Shown piece after piece: positions 1 to 14,300 of a stretch of 64,000 nucleotides of DNA. A program made the position numbers and the translations under genes. The DNA comes from Sebastes aleutianus (taxonomy: Eukaryota; Chordata; Actinopteri; Perciformes; Sebastidae). Where the stretch lies: contig CAKAKS010000022.1 in the NCBI GenBank assembly GCA_916700875.1, positions 11,151,013 through 11,215,012 on the forward strand, read 5' to 3'. Numbering within the stretch: the first letter of the stretch is position 1; every line of letters begins with the position of its first letter. Below the pieces are notes generated by a model. The model saw nothing but the letters and a program-made list of their open reading frames with translations. It was not told the origin of the DNA and did no database searches.

Positions 1-952
1 ATTCAAAGTGAATCATTTTTTTTCTCTCTTCCTTTTCATGAATTAGACACTCTGTAAAGAAATAAAACTCGGAGATGCTGAAAACTGTGGAAGACTGGAT
101 TGGTGTGCTACTATATTAAGAATGACCTGAATTTGACTCCACAAAATGTGATGACACGATTCCTGTTTATTGGAGAGAAAAAAAGGAGGAAAAAAACGTG
201 AGGACAGAGAGAAAGAAGACAAAACGGATGAAAGTGGAGGTTCTAGAGGTGTTAAACCCAAAGGAGGGGTAATTAAAAATCCTCCTTTCACACACAGCTT
301 TACACACAAATTGAGCTGGCAAGCACACAATTACAGGCACAAGTTCTTTAACAGGCGAAACACTCAGCAAGGCATGAAAATGGCCACTTAAAGAGAGAAA
401 TCTTTTCATTATGACTGCGAGAAGTGCGTCACATCCCTTTAATATGCACTCGGAAAAGGAAAGTCGGGAGAGGATTAATACCACAGGACCGTACGCGCTT
501 ACACAACGCTGTCAGCTTTTCGCACATAAAATGACATGTTCTCTCTCAATCCTATAAGGTCGAGGCAAATGAGAGAGAAAAGACGAGGAGGAGGAGGAGG
601 AGGAGGAGGAGAGAGGAAGAGAGGGGAGCCAGCAGCCAGAGACTGAATGACTGTGATAAGACAGGGAGGGAGGAGAAAAGATGGCCTAGAGAGGGAGGGA
701 GATGAAGGAAGAAAAAGGTGAAGAGGGGGGGGGGTTAAATGACAGAGGATTAGTAGGTAGATGGAGTAGGAGCTGGAGGGAAGAGTGAGGAGGAAAGGTG
801 GAGAAAGAGAAAGCGAGAGGAGGAGGGATTGCTCTTGTGAGATAGGAGGAGGTAGCGAGGGGTAACGCCGGCGTTTCTCTCATTGCCTGAATCACTGGAC
901 TGAAACTGCAAAGTCTGCTGCAGTGGAGAGACGAGGAAGGTGGGGAGACACG

Positions 953-1011
<59 letters not shown>

Positions 1012-2363
1012 CGAATTAGACAAAGCAGTGAATGGGAAGATGAGGGGTTAACGCCAGTCTGCACAGTTCATTTGAATCTGTCTCACACACATTTAAGGTT
1101 GTGGGGCCTAATGTGGCAAATAATGGGTCCGCTCACTCCATTACTGTCAAATTGAACCGCTCTTAAGTGCCTCTCAAACACACACACACATTGGAGGAAA
1201 GAGATCTCAATGTCACATAAACACCCCCCCTGCCCTGCTGCTGAAAAATGAGCAGTCACTTCATGCGATCGCTTGCATTGCGACACACTGTGTGTCTATG
1301 TGCATCTGCAGTGTGCATGCCGTCGAGCAAAAAAGTCCTGGAAATGAGATCTGACAAGACGACAAAACTGGAAGGGAAAAACACATATTTCACACACACA
1401 CACACACGGTGGAGACAGACCGCGCTGAAGGCAAGCATGCATGTTAAGTTTACAGATGGTGAGTTAACACACAGCAGTTACCTTGGCTGCTTTGAGCAGG
1501 TATTGGTACTGAACACACCATACCTGTGGGGAGTTATGGCAAGGTAAATAAAAAGGGGAGGAGGGGGGGTTGTGGCTGTGTTAGTGTGTAAATGTGTGTG
1601 CGCACTTGAAATAATGGTTAACATATTGTAGGACATTAAGGGATTCAGACATTTGAGAACCTGGCACCATCAAATGTTGATCATTTTGGCATGAAAACTG
1701 ACTTAAATGAATTGATTTTCAAAATGGTTTGGGTGAAACAGGAATATCCCGACGTTGCTGCTGGTCACTCCATGTGTCTGTCTCGTGTTAAAATGTGAAC
1801 AAGCAGAATATGAGGTCAGGAGGTGTCGGTTATGGAGCGTCTGCTGGTTTAAACCCGACAAACACAGCTTAAAGTCTGTTCCAGGACCTTTATCACACAT
1901 CCTTCCTCTCTCTGTCCTAGTGTTTCCTCTCACTCTCTAAAGCATAATATCATCAAAGATCTTCTACAAAAGAATCTACTAAAGAAAAAGTTGGTTATGT
2001 AGCTGTCTTTAGTCTAACTCCACACACAAGAGTGCAGTCATTCCTCCTGCTGTTCTTTCTTGTTTTTGGTAGCTGCCCTACTTGTGTGCTTAAATCTTGA
2101 CAAATGTCCCTTCACTTTCATCTCCAGCTTCAGTTTTGGACGGGAGAAATAGGCTGCAGCCTACTTCGACAGAAAGTCTATTTTAGAGGATTCGTTTTAT
2201 GTAATCAATGTAAAACAGGAGCAGCTTGTTCTTACTCCGGTATTTTGTAGGGCTGTCCCTCGACCGAAGACATTCTTTTCATCAGTTTTTGGACAGATTT
2301 GTGCAGTAAGTGTTCATGATGCGGCATAAATCAATGTATGGGGAAACGCAGACTTGTTCTTAC
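1..2363. other. bltp3b intron 18 (runs off left edge)
   Basis: No exon I can defend. The stretch holds purine-rich simple sequence: a GGA run near 583-611 and a GA microsatellite at about 953-1008, plus short CA runs near 1170 and 1393. The missing C-terminal exons of bltp3b should lie to the left of the window. Confidence 0.7.
953..1008. repeat. (GA)n microsatellite
   Basis: Nearly uninterrupted GA dinucleotides with one AAA break, inside bltp3b intron 18. Arg/Glu-rich or Ser/Leu-rich reading frames through it are translations of the repeat. Confidence 0.9.
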
Positions 2364-5300
2364 CCAGGCTGCGGTTGCTGAGGTACTGTCTCAGGCTGAC
2401 GTTGCCCATCTGGTTGGGCGTGACCTGGCCCACCTGCAGCGCCGCGGCCGTGCTCTCGCCCAGCGCCTCCATGGCTACGCACACAGACTGCACCTTCAAC
2501 ACCAGCACCGACACCTGGAGAGACAGAAACAAACAGAAACAATCAATCAGCACCATCATAATAGTAAATGAGATGAGATATGGTTTCACAACATTAATAT
2601 CAGTGTGGAGTTATGTGTTTAACCAGACATTTTGCGTTATTTCCAAACTTTTCTTCTAGCCGTCTCAAAGTAGTGTTATCTTACTATATCTTTGGTGGCA
2701 TCGTCGATGCTCTGGGAGGTGGCGCTGACGGTGTCGGGGGACACGCCTCCTTCCTGCTCCTGACCAGTCACCGCCTCGGTGGCACTCTCAGTGGCACTCT
2801 GCTCGCTGATGGCATCCTTGAAGCCTGACATGGACACGTCATCTGTACGGCACATAAACATAATATACACATATTACTTACACAGACGTTTGACTTCTAT
2901 ACACTGTCAGGCTTCCCCCTGTAACACTGTACATTACTGACATATCAGAACAATGCTGCCACCTTCTGGTCAATACAGTTGCCTACCAGTAAATTTGCAG
3001 TAATCATAGTTTTTAAAAGATTATTTTATATTAACCCTTAAACAAGGACGTCAGAGATCATTATAAGACACAGAACAGTGATGCTGGAGCTGAAAAATAT
3101 ACTTAAGTTACGATTGAAACAGGCAGATTTAGTGGTTTCCCTACAGAGAAAATGCTTTGTCCATTATGTGATTTAAATTGAAGAGGAAGTCTGTTTAATT
3201 TTTTCGCTCTTTATAGAATAAATAACATACCTAACTTACAGTCATCCTTCTTTTGTATAAAAAAAAAAAGGCTATTTGCTGTATATTTGTGTGTAAAGAA
3301 TGCATTAATGTTTGCTCCACCTCTCTCCAGCAGACTGTACGCGTCTCCGTCCTCCATCAGGTAGCTGTCTATGGAGATGTTGTCCAGCGACTGCAGGGAC
3401 GGGCTCTTCTTCATGTTCTTATAGGACACAGAGAAGCTGGACTGGGAGCGATCCCGCATCAAACGACCACTATAACACACACACACACACACACACAAGA
3501 CATGGAGTGTGTGAGAGACAGATCATTTTAAATCATATCTTTCTGTATAGTTTGAAATCTGCTTGGACAGCACTATCCATAGATGCCACGGATTTTTGAT
3601 TGACAGTGACATTGATTGTCTTTGTCTTAAATATAACTTTAAGTCAGACTTGATATAGAAACTTAAATTTACTTGTTGCATAAAGCTTCCCTATGAGTGA
3701 CTAATGTAAGACTGACTTAGAAAGCACAATGCATTATGGGTGCATTATAAACAGTTGAAATAGTTAGCTAAAAAATAGCTAAAAGTAATGGATAAACAGT
3801 TGTTGCCATAGCAACAAAGCACTCACCTCAGGCTTAGCCAGGGGGCGAGGTGGCTAACTTTCCTACTTCAAATTAAGTCAATCTTAATATTCATGCAACA
3901 GATGGGCTTAATTGGACTAGTCTAACCCGGCAATCTAAGACCAGTCCAGGCTAATACTAGTCTTAAACTAAGTTTACGCAACTGGCCCCAGAAAAGAGGA
4001 GAAAAAACAGGTCCAGTGCTTTTTATTTCATCATATCTGATATCTGAAGGATTTGTTCTTATGCCGACAGTGAGCAGAGGCTGCTGCGCTCTCGGAGAGC
4101 TGACAGGGCTTACTCGACAAGTCATGAATTAAATATCGCTTCATTTCTTTGTGTGGTGTTGTTTAAGGTCATGTACGAAAGAACCAAGTGAGCTATCTTC
4201 CCAAGCGCAAGAAACGATCTACAGAAAAAAATCACAAAGGGTAAAATCAAAGTGGCTCCCAAAAGACTGAGAACACAAGGCTGGGGAGAAAAAAAAGAGC
4301 TGTCACAAACATGGAGCTTCGTTTTTCATCTCTGCTGCTATCACCACGAGTCAACAGGTAGACACCAAACACAGGACTCATTTAACACGTAACACACAGA
4401 CGAGGACCAGCGTTGTCGTGCACACATGCAAATTCATGCCCACAGGGGAATTCACACACGCGTACGCACATTTGCACTGATTTGTATTCACCCGAGGATC
4501 ACAACACACACTCATTAATACAGCTAGTCACAGATCCAGTGCCTTACATGTTGGACATGGAATAAAGGGAGGTGGATCTGCTGGAGTTTGAGGAGCTGAG
4601 GAGATCAGAAACCACAGACAAACTTCCTTTCCTTTAGTAGAGAGAAAACACACACATACACACACACACCTCGCATGGGTCAAAGCAAAGGTCAAGAGGC
4701 AGAGAAGGAAGTGAATGAGTCGAATATGAAGACAGTAGATGAGAAAATACAGACGTGGCAGCTCAAGGCAAGCCGACATTCATAAGGTCAGAGATGCGTG
4801 AAGTCACATTCATACTGACAAACACTCATATGGGAGTTCGACACACGGCTCTTGTGTTCAGGAACAGACAGATTGAATTAGAGAGAGAAATATTCATTCA
4901 TTAGACTCATCATCCACAGTGAAGCACAGAGGGGGAATATTTAGATTCAGTTATGAAATCTATAAACTGTGACGAGTGATTACTCGGAGGACGTGTGATC
5001 TTTTAAAAGGGCTGCCTGCAACTTATCGATCCATCTGTTGATTATGATGATTATTTAGTCTATAAAATGTCTGAAAAACGTAAAAAGCTACCATTTTTAA
5101 TAGTTTCATTCATTTAATTATGCAAAAACACCAACTATTTGCCAATTAAAGCTTCCTAAATAAGAGGATTTGCTGCTTTTATATCACTGTAAAGTGAATA
5201 TCTTTCGGTTTCGGACTAAACCAGCAACTCCCGTGTTCTGCGAGATAAAATAAAATAAAAAATTCTAGTGGAGTTTGCATAGATAACGGCTTCAGTTCCC

Positions 5301-8300
5301 CGTCGGAAACATAGACTGTCTGTCTCTGTAGCTGTCTCATGGTGAGGTAAGCCGTCGAAAATATTCTAAATATAGCATACACTTGTCTGTTTCTCCAAAC
5401 TGGGGGCGTCGTGACAGCCATCTACTGTAGGTAATACACTGACTTCAAAACACCCGAACTCTCCCTTTAGACAATTAATTGAAAAAGGAATTGACAGTTT
5501 AATAAATAAGGGCTTGTTTTGTCAGACAGAAAAAATCCAAAATCCAATTATTACAATAATTTAAAAGCAGAGGGAAGCAGAAAATCATTGTGTTAGTGAA
5601 GATGAATCCAGCAAATATTTTGTATGAAATGGTTGTGGATTAATTTTCTGTCAAGTGACTCATTGATTTATTGTTTAAAGTAGGAAATAAATCAGCCTAA
5701 AAGCAAAAAAGGTAATGAAAGATCAGATAAAACTATTTTAGTAATGTTCCCAATGTAAAATGTAATGTATGCAAATTCTAACAACTTAAATCCGTTGATG
5801 GCCTTCTGTACAGCACTGACTTAGTGTAATATTAGTTCAGTACAGTCCTGTCGTATCTCAGTGTGGTATAAATGAACAGCCTTATTGTGTGATGAACTGA
5901 ATACCTGGATACTGACTGAGGCATCTTTGCGGCTGCAGCCTGGTCTTTGTCGCTCCAGTCAGACAGGGGGTCACTCGTCTGGGCTTTAGAGTCATCTTCA
6001 CCTCCGACCAGCCCATCCACCACCGCCTCGCCCCCTTCATCTGAACTCCGCCTCCCAGAGTTCTTAGCGGAAGTCCTCCCATCCACTGACGCTTTGTGAT
6101 TCGATGTAGTTAAGTCGGGGATGAGAGGGGCGGGACCATGTGAGGCTCCGCCCTCCAATCCTTCAGCACATAACAGCTGGTCTACAGTGCATGCCCCTTT
6201 GGCTCCTCCTCCTTCAGACCCAGATCCAGCTCCATCACTCCCCTTCTCCGCCCCCTCTCCCGCATCGCTCCCAGGCTCCAGGGTTCCTCTGCTCTCTGAG
6301 GGGGAGAGCTCGGACCCCATAGGAGACCTTGAACCCTCGGGCTGGGGGACGGGCTTCAGGAGCAGGGACACCTCGGCGCTCTTCAGCAGGAGGCCCAGGC
6401 AGGCGGTGAAGGGCTGGTGGTCTGCGGGACGCTGAGAGGGATCCTTGCGGTCCTTCTTGCAGCCCATCTCCTCCAGATCCTGCTGTAGCGTGTGCTGCAG
6501 GGCTTTGATGCTGCGCTGGAGATGCATCAGAAACACATACTGCCGGTGGCTCACCTGGAAACACAAAGGTATGTTGATGAATTACAGATGCGATGGCAAA
6601 TACTCATCATTTTCATCATCAATGTTGCTTTATATACATTCATCCGTTAAAGAGTAATGTACTCGTACCCAAGTTTCTCACAACATATTAGAAATATAAG
6701 AATGAAAAACATACCTGAGCACTTAAATGCTTCTGCACGTGCACCAATACATGCAGATCTGCATCTTTACTTGATGATGACGAAGGAGAGGAGGAGGAAG
6801 GCAGACTGTCCAATGAGATGGGTTTATGGAGTCCGTTGCTAGGAGGCTCTGTTGCGTTTTGTGTACTGTAATAGTCCTTTAATAATCGTTTCCTCTGCAG
6901 ACGTGTCACGGACTCTCCAGATGTGCTCCTGGACAAAACCGATCCAGCAGCAACTCTGAGCCTCTCCTGGTGCTGGACGATCTTGGCGGGCTGACCCGCC
7001 CACACGGTGAGAGGGAAGGAGTCCACAAAGGGCTGCGGCCGTCCCTTGCCCCCGCGGGTGCCTTCGTAGTCCACCCAGAACTGGGCAAAGTGCAACGCCC
7101 AAAAGTCAGCGCAAGCCGGCATCTTCAGGGCGTCTGTGCCCAACGAAGGAGCCACCAGGCCTCGGTAGATGTCGTGGAGCTTGGTGTCTTGTTCGTGAGC
7201 GTGGCGTTGGAAGACGGGATGGAGGAGGGGTAAGGAGGAGGAGGAGCGAGGGAATGAGGTGAAACAGGGAGAGAAAAAGGGCTCCTCTTCAAAGGCCTGC
7301 AGGAGGGCCTCGAGGTGGGAGCGGGTGCAGTTAGCCGGGTGCCGGGTGTTCGTGGCCACCATTTCTGAGGTCTGCACGGAGATGGAGCGAGGCAGGTCCG
7401 CGGGACAGGAGGCGTCCCGATCGGTGGGAATCACCAGCTAATGGGGAGTGGAAAACACAAAATCAGCACAAGTATAGGAGATAATAAGTTCCACACTTTA
7501 AACCTGAACAAAAAGTCCACCTCACCTTGAGCATGAGGCCGTCGACCTTGATGTCAACGTGCTCTTCGGGTTTCTGCGAGTCGCTGAGCTTGTAGATCTC
7601 CATGAACTGCTGCAGACTTTGCCTGAGGTCCAGGGCGAAGAGGTTGAGCCACACCAGGCTGCGAGGATCCAGAACCAGCTGCAGTGCGTTCAGCTGGGCA
7701 TACAGGTTAGGGCACGGGACTAGAGGAGCGGGAGGAAGTGGGGAAGGTAGAAGAGATGTGGTGTTAGTCATATAAAGGGAGTGGACATTAGAGAAATCAC
7801 AAAGAGAGGAAAGACAAGAAAGAATAATTTCCACTTTCTTGCCAAAAAAAACGTGTTTGTCTTACGTTTCCTAATGGAGTGAATTTGTGAGAAATCCATA
7901 ACATGAATTAATTGGGTTATTCCTCATTCAGAACACGCGGTGTAATTCAGAAAATCAATGTCAGTTCAGCCACACAGCAGTCAATGACTTCCCCACAGCT
8001 GAATAAATTGGCAAATAGATCAAAAAGGGAGGTGAGATAGAGAGTCGCTGCCAGAACAGTGGGCCGGGAACCGTATTACAGAAACGTCCTATCTTTAGTC
8101 TTAAGTTAAGATAGGAAGTGTCTAAGAGAAGTGCCTATCTTATCTCAGGTTAGGAAATCCTAAATACTCAATCCAACATCACTTATCAACTTTTATGTCT
8201 GTTACCAAGTAACTGACGCTACTTTTCAAAAACAACAGCCGGCACATAATTTCAAGACAGATGAGTTAGAGTTGTTCTTTTTGGGAAATTTACAACAACG

Positions 8301-11300
8301 CTAACTCGGGAGATAAAAGGAAGAGAGTGGGCCAAGATAGCAGACACAGTCTCCGCCTTGTGCGGCATCCAAAAGATGCTATCAAAAAGAAAATATGTAC
8401 ACTGACAAGAGATACGAAGAGGGAGGCAGCTCTTATGTCCAAAGAGCAGAAGAAAAGTGAAAGTCAGGAGGGCTTAACAGTAATCCTAAAGTTAGGAGAG
8501 TTTATTTAAGATTTTGGGAAGTTAGGGTGTAATACACTTTTCCTATTTTAAATTAGTTGTTCATCTATAATGGCTTTTTCCCTAAATCAGGGCCTAACCC
8601 TAATTACTGTGTTTACCAAACAGTTAAGATTGGATCTGCAAGTTATAAAGTTTCTGTAATACGGCCTCTGGTGCATAAAAACAGCTCCCGACCTACTAAT
8701 AAAGATTTCTAAAATGAGATGCTAAAACACAGAAGTCTTACTGGGGTAGTCTTTGCCATCAGGGAAGTAGTACTCCGTGAACTCGACATGAATGGCCGGC
8801 ATCTCTGGAGGAAGGTACAAGGACTTCTTATTGCAGGAGATCATGGTCTTGGGGCTGGAGCGGCGCTGGTCCGCTGTTGACACCTGCAACACACAAAAAG
8901 ACGCAGAAACATCACTAAAAGTCAGCGGTGAAGATGTATGTAGTCTCCAAACATGAAGGTGTGTGTGAGCCAGAGTGTGTCTGTACAGTTAAGTGACCTG
9001 GTAGATGCTGAAGTCAGCAATCCTGAGGACAACAGAGCTGGACGTGAGCTGGGTCTTGGAGCTCTGAGAGAGAGGAGGACTGAAGGAAGCGCTGGAGGAG
9101 GTGTTTATTTTACCTGGAGAGAAAGAAAGAGAGATGGAAAAGATAAAGAAAGAGGAACAAAAATAATAAAGAGGGACACAAACCACTCCAAAAGAGAAAA
9201 CCCCAAAAGGTGTGTATCACCACCGCACCCAGCGCACAGCACACACACCGGGGTACCTGGCTCTAGGCACCAGCAGCACTGGGCCGGAGGCTGTGTGTGT
9301 GGGCTCCAATCTAGGAGTCCTCCATCAGCCTCCCTAAGCCCTACTCCTTCTCCTCCTCCTCCTCCTCCTGCTCTCTCTTGACTTCCTAGAGGCCCATACA
9401 CATCGTCCCTAAGGGACACTGGAGGACAGAAAACCCACAAGGATGATGTGTATGTGTGTGTCAGGAGATGCAACATAAATGTACCACCCTGAGGTGTGTG
9501 TGTTTACCGTGTTGAGGGGAACCCTGCGGCGGGGTCGGACCGGGCTGGTCTCGAACCGCGCTCTTCAACATCTCCACGTTGGTCTTGAACTCATCGAGCA
9601 GACTCCGGGCCCAGCCCTCTCTGGTCTTGGTGGCCTCGCTGTAGTGCATCCAGTGGGCACAACTGTCACCTGGTGAGAAGGAGAGGAGGTAGTTGTACAT
9701 CCGTCATTTGTTAGATGTGAGTCTTTTGGATTTTGTAGAGAACTGAATATCATCAAGGTGCATTCCCAAGGTTCTGCTTACCAAGTTGTACGTCACTGTA
9801 TGTTATTTCTAAATCATGCACTTTAATTTTTATGAGCCACAGCAACATGGTTTCACCTTGTGAGTCTGTGTGTGTGTGTGTGATCATGGCAAAATGTGGT
9901 CCTGATGACAATAACTGTATCGGGAACTACCAAGTACTTTGCCAGGTGTTTACAGTATATGTCTGCAGACAGATGTTGTCATTGCGATAGCGAACCTTGC
10001 AAGATGCAGTCACGAAACTATGGGTGTGAAGTTGAAGTGAAAATGAAGGCTGAGTTTGAAGATAGCTGTGGTCTGAGCAAGGACTGCGGAAGTAATGGGG
10101 GTAGGAAGTGGGGAAAGTGCCATTGGACACCTCACTTTATGCCCCTGGCCCGAATTGGTGTCGCGGCTGGTGTGACCCCATCACAAGATGGTCTCTAGGT
10201 ATATTTGTATTTTATAATTTCCTTCTGTCTTCAAATTAATATGCACTTACTTTCTTTTTTTATTATTATTCTACCTGCTTCTATGTTTCATTACAATGCC
10301 TACAGTGTTTGTACACTGCCTTGGTAAATCAAAATGAAAATAAAACTTTAAATAATTAAAAAAAAAAAAATTAAAAAAAGAAAATTGGCACAAGTAGAAG
10401 GTGTGGAAGAATTTTGAAATGTTTAAAGAATAAAAGAAAAAATAGAGCAAAATGCAAAAAGAGAAAGAATGAAAGGACATAGAAGACAAGAACAGACAGG
10501 ACCAGACATGAAAATAAGACTGCACTCATTAAAATGAGGTGTGGGGAAAATAACCTGAATTTCTTTATGGAGAAGCCAGCCTAGCTGCTGCTCTAAAACT
10601 GTTTGATGTGACACAACAGCAATAAAACTTGCAGATGTATTGCAGTGAGTTTGTAGTGAGGTTGCAGGAATCATTTAAGATGTTGGGGTGTCATGGTAAC
10701 GTATCGTTGCAGGATTCCTACCTGCTCTGTGGAACGGGTAGTAGTCCAGAGTGATGGAGCTGAAGGAAAGCTGCATGGCTCCGCCCGTTATCCTCTTATT
10801 GCTCACTGCACGGAGGGAAGACAGACGGAAACATGGTCAAGTTGAAGCTTTTTAATGAAATGTTGGTGTGCTTCTCTCTGTGGTTTAAGAAATATGCATT
10901 AAAAACAAGAAGAGCTTGAGCAGGTGTGTGTGTGTTCATGTAGAGTCAATGTACAGCACATGTAGAGTGTGCTACCTTTATCCTTAACGTGGATGTCGTC
11001 GCAGATGTGCAGGTCGAGGTGTGTGATCTGGAGGTGGTGGGACGTCTCGCACACGTCGTAGGCGCTGAACAGATTGGCCATGGTGGCGCTCTGGTCGGCT
11101 GCCGTGGACGCCTGCTGGGTGCGCACCTGCTTGTCCGAGGGTGGAGCTGATGACTCCTGGTGAAAAGCGCAGATACTATGATTAGTGTGGGAAGTTTTAG
11201 ATGCTGATGTGTGGTTGTTGATGCTTGTGGTAGTGATCTTTGTGTCTTAAAGGTTGTTGCTGTATTTAGTCTGTAATATTGTTGCTGGTGGTGGGTTAAT

Positions 11301-14300
11301 GTTTTTAAGGTTAAGGTTTTTTTGTTTTCATGTAAATTTTTGGCTCACTGGTTCAATCAACAGTTGAATCATGCAATACTCAATTCCTCCAGCAGATGGC
11401 GCATCAGATCAAAACTACAGAAAACAAGATGACCACTGTAAAGCTTTGTGAGACCTGGATATGTGTGAATTTGTGTAGGCGCTCAATATGTAAATTATTT
11501 TAAGTGTGTATGTGTTTAAGAAGCAAAAACTAGGACAGACTTAAAGACAGTGAAGGCAAAAGAGAGAGAGACAAAGATGGTGTCGGCAGATAGACGCCAG
11601 ATGGCATCAGCGGAGTGACACAGAGAGGGGCAGACATGATTTCCACGGACACAAGGACAAACTATCAGACCATGACATAGCTGATCCACAGAGGGTGAAA
11701 TTGGGGCACAGACAGGGAGAAGGGAAAAAGGGAGACAGAAATCATGAGTAATGTGAAATTTGTCCTCTATATATGGATGAAGTCGCTGTATTTGTGTGTG
11801 AGTCAGTCATGTGTGCACCTGGTCCTCCGTGGCCATGCTCTTCCTCTGCTGCGCCGACTTCTCCATGGCCTCGCTGAGAGACTTGGCATACTGCACCATG
11901 GCTTTGAGCTGGGAGTCGGTCAGCACCCACAGCAGGTCGTCCAGGACCAGAATCAGCTTGGAGGCCACCACGTTACAGTCCTTAATCTGTATCGGGTTGG
12001 TTGGTACACACATGCATTATGCAGGTGGAGGTAGCCTGAGAGCTCCAATTAATGTAACATGACACTCGTAGGGAAATTCTCTTATTGTGTGAGGTATTTG
12101 TTTATAAGCGGTCGGGATAAACCTCTGACTAAACACTCTCAGTCCAACACTTGAAGCACACATTACATATTCTTTATCAGGTAAATCACAAAGAAAGGGC
12201 GGGCGGTTTTAACTTTGCTGCGGGTGGAAACAGGCAGTCAAAAAATAAACTGTGGATCCCAGGATTTAGCTATAAATGAAGTTGAAAAGAAGATTAAAGC
12301 AGGTCATGAACCGCCGCACTGAGCTGGTGTCTGTATCTGGAGAACTCAACAAGGAAAATAACAACGCGGCACAAATTACTGACCAAATGTATGGATAAAA
12401 TTAGATTCACCATCTTTTCTATAATCTGACCAAGCATCTCCTGTAATTCGGCAAACACATAATCTACCAAAGAGCATGTGTTAAAAGTATTATTTTATTT
12501 ATATCCAAGTATTCACCCCTCTTCTCACCAGACACCACCGTGTTTCTCGTTAACATGAACTGGACAGAGAGGAAAAGCAGTCTGGTGGCTAGAATGACTC
12601 TCTTCACAAACACCGCTTTGATACAACACAGTGCTTTGTACAGTTACTGTGGTGTCTTCCTGATTTTAGCAGCTTCTCCCTCATCAACTTCTCGCGGAAC
12701 TTCATTTGAATTTATTATCATTTTGTGGGTTTTTTATTTTGAATGCCTCTTGGCGTCTCCCGTGCTGCAGTACCACTCTCTGCCTGAACTGTTGCTAATG
12801 CACCGGTGGGGGCGCTGTTTTACCAAAATTGCAAATATCACTAAAACCAATTGGTTGGGGGAAAAATATAAAAATCCTATTTTAATGAAAAGTGAGAACG
12901 CTTCATGCCTCCAGAGGCCATGCTAATCTTCTCTAGTTTGTAATAAATGCTTCATTCAGCAGTTCTGTAAAAGCCTGAAGAAACAAATGGCGTTAATTAC
13001 TTTCACAGACCTCACACAAATAGTCTTTGTGCGCATTCTCCTACACTACATTTAAACTCCACATCTCCAAAACAGACATTAGTAGTGTTTTTGTTTAAAA
13101 GCACACTAGCCATTTAATGAATCACTGGTGTTGGCCCTGCAGCCTGTGAGGCCACACAGAGGGATTATTGTTCACAGTGGAAAAGACGACAGTCTGGGTT
13201 TCAAGCCTGGTCCATCAAATATTTCATAAAGTGAATGAATCTATTAAAAGGATGTTTGATGACTGACCCGTCTCTTGAGAGTGACTCTGATCTTGGACTG
13301 GTTGGTGATGAGGCGAATGGGGGCGCTCAACATCTCGTGCTCGGCGCTCTGGATGGCGTCAGCCTCGATACGGATCATCTGCCAGCTGATCTCCTTGAAC
13401 GTCAGGATCTGGACCGAACATAAAGAAAAACTACGGGTGACACAACATCCTAGTAGTCTTTGGATTAAAAAGAATGAATGAACACGGACCTCTCCTCTCT
13501 GAGGGTCCTGGATGCGGGTGAATCGCAGGTCACTGATGCTCCAGCTGGTGTTGACGCTGTAGACCTGCAGCTGGGAGAGCTCGAAGGAGGCGTTGAAGGC
13601 CTTGGCACTGATCCTGATGACGATGGAGTTGATGGACAGTGAGATCCCCTCTACCACCTTCTCAGCAAAGCCATATTCACTGCATGGGAGACAGGCAGGT
13701 GGAGAGAAAGTTACAGTAGGTAAACAAGGTGATAAGTAGCGCTTAGCAACAGGGTGCGATACGTTACTACTAGTTTGTACTGTAAGCAGATTTAGTTTGA
13801 ACATAATTACAAGTTCAAATACTTTAAATATGACACTAAACCTACAAAGACACAGATTGTTTAACCCTTGTGTCTCACTTTAAAAAAGCTGCTGTGATCA
13901 AAAACTGCCATAAAATATTATATATATATTAATATTATTTTCCACTTTCACAGAGTTAAAACTTTTAACCAACTTCAGTCCTGATCATAACTACAAAATA
14001 TTCATTCATTTTCAGAATTTTAACCCTTTCAATATCATTTTTTTTTATTTTATTAAAAAAATTAAAATTTAATTTAATTATTTTCTGTCTACTAAATGCT
14101 AGGGGTACATTTTATTTTAATTTTTTCACAGTCTGGGACACATCAATGATAAGCAACAGCAATGATTTTGATGCATTTTTATTTTTTGTGCAGGAAACCA
14201 GGAAAATAGCATGAGAAACTTTAGATTGAAAGCCAGATATAATAGAATGCATGATTATATGTTTATATTAAATTGTGGTTTTAATGGGTTTCAATGGGGA

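Noticed and set aside
1482..1508. Possible 27-bp minus-strand microexon (AG...GT bounded, phase-compatible with bltp3b exon 18)
   Set aside because: Would encode only nine residues without a family match that I can confirm; too short to defend without cDNA.
12540..12926. 128-aa plus-strand frame in bltp3b intron 6
   Set aside because: No recognisable domain, promoter or polyadenylation context; expected by chance at this length.
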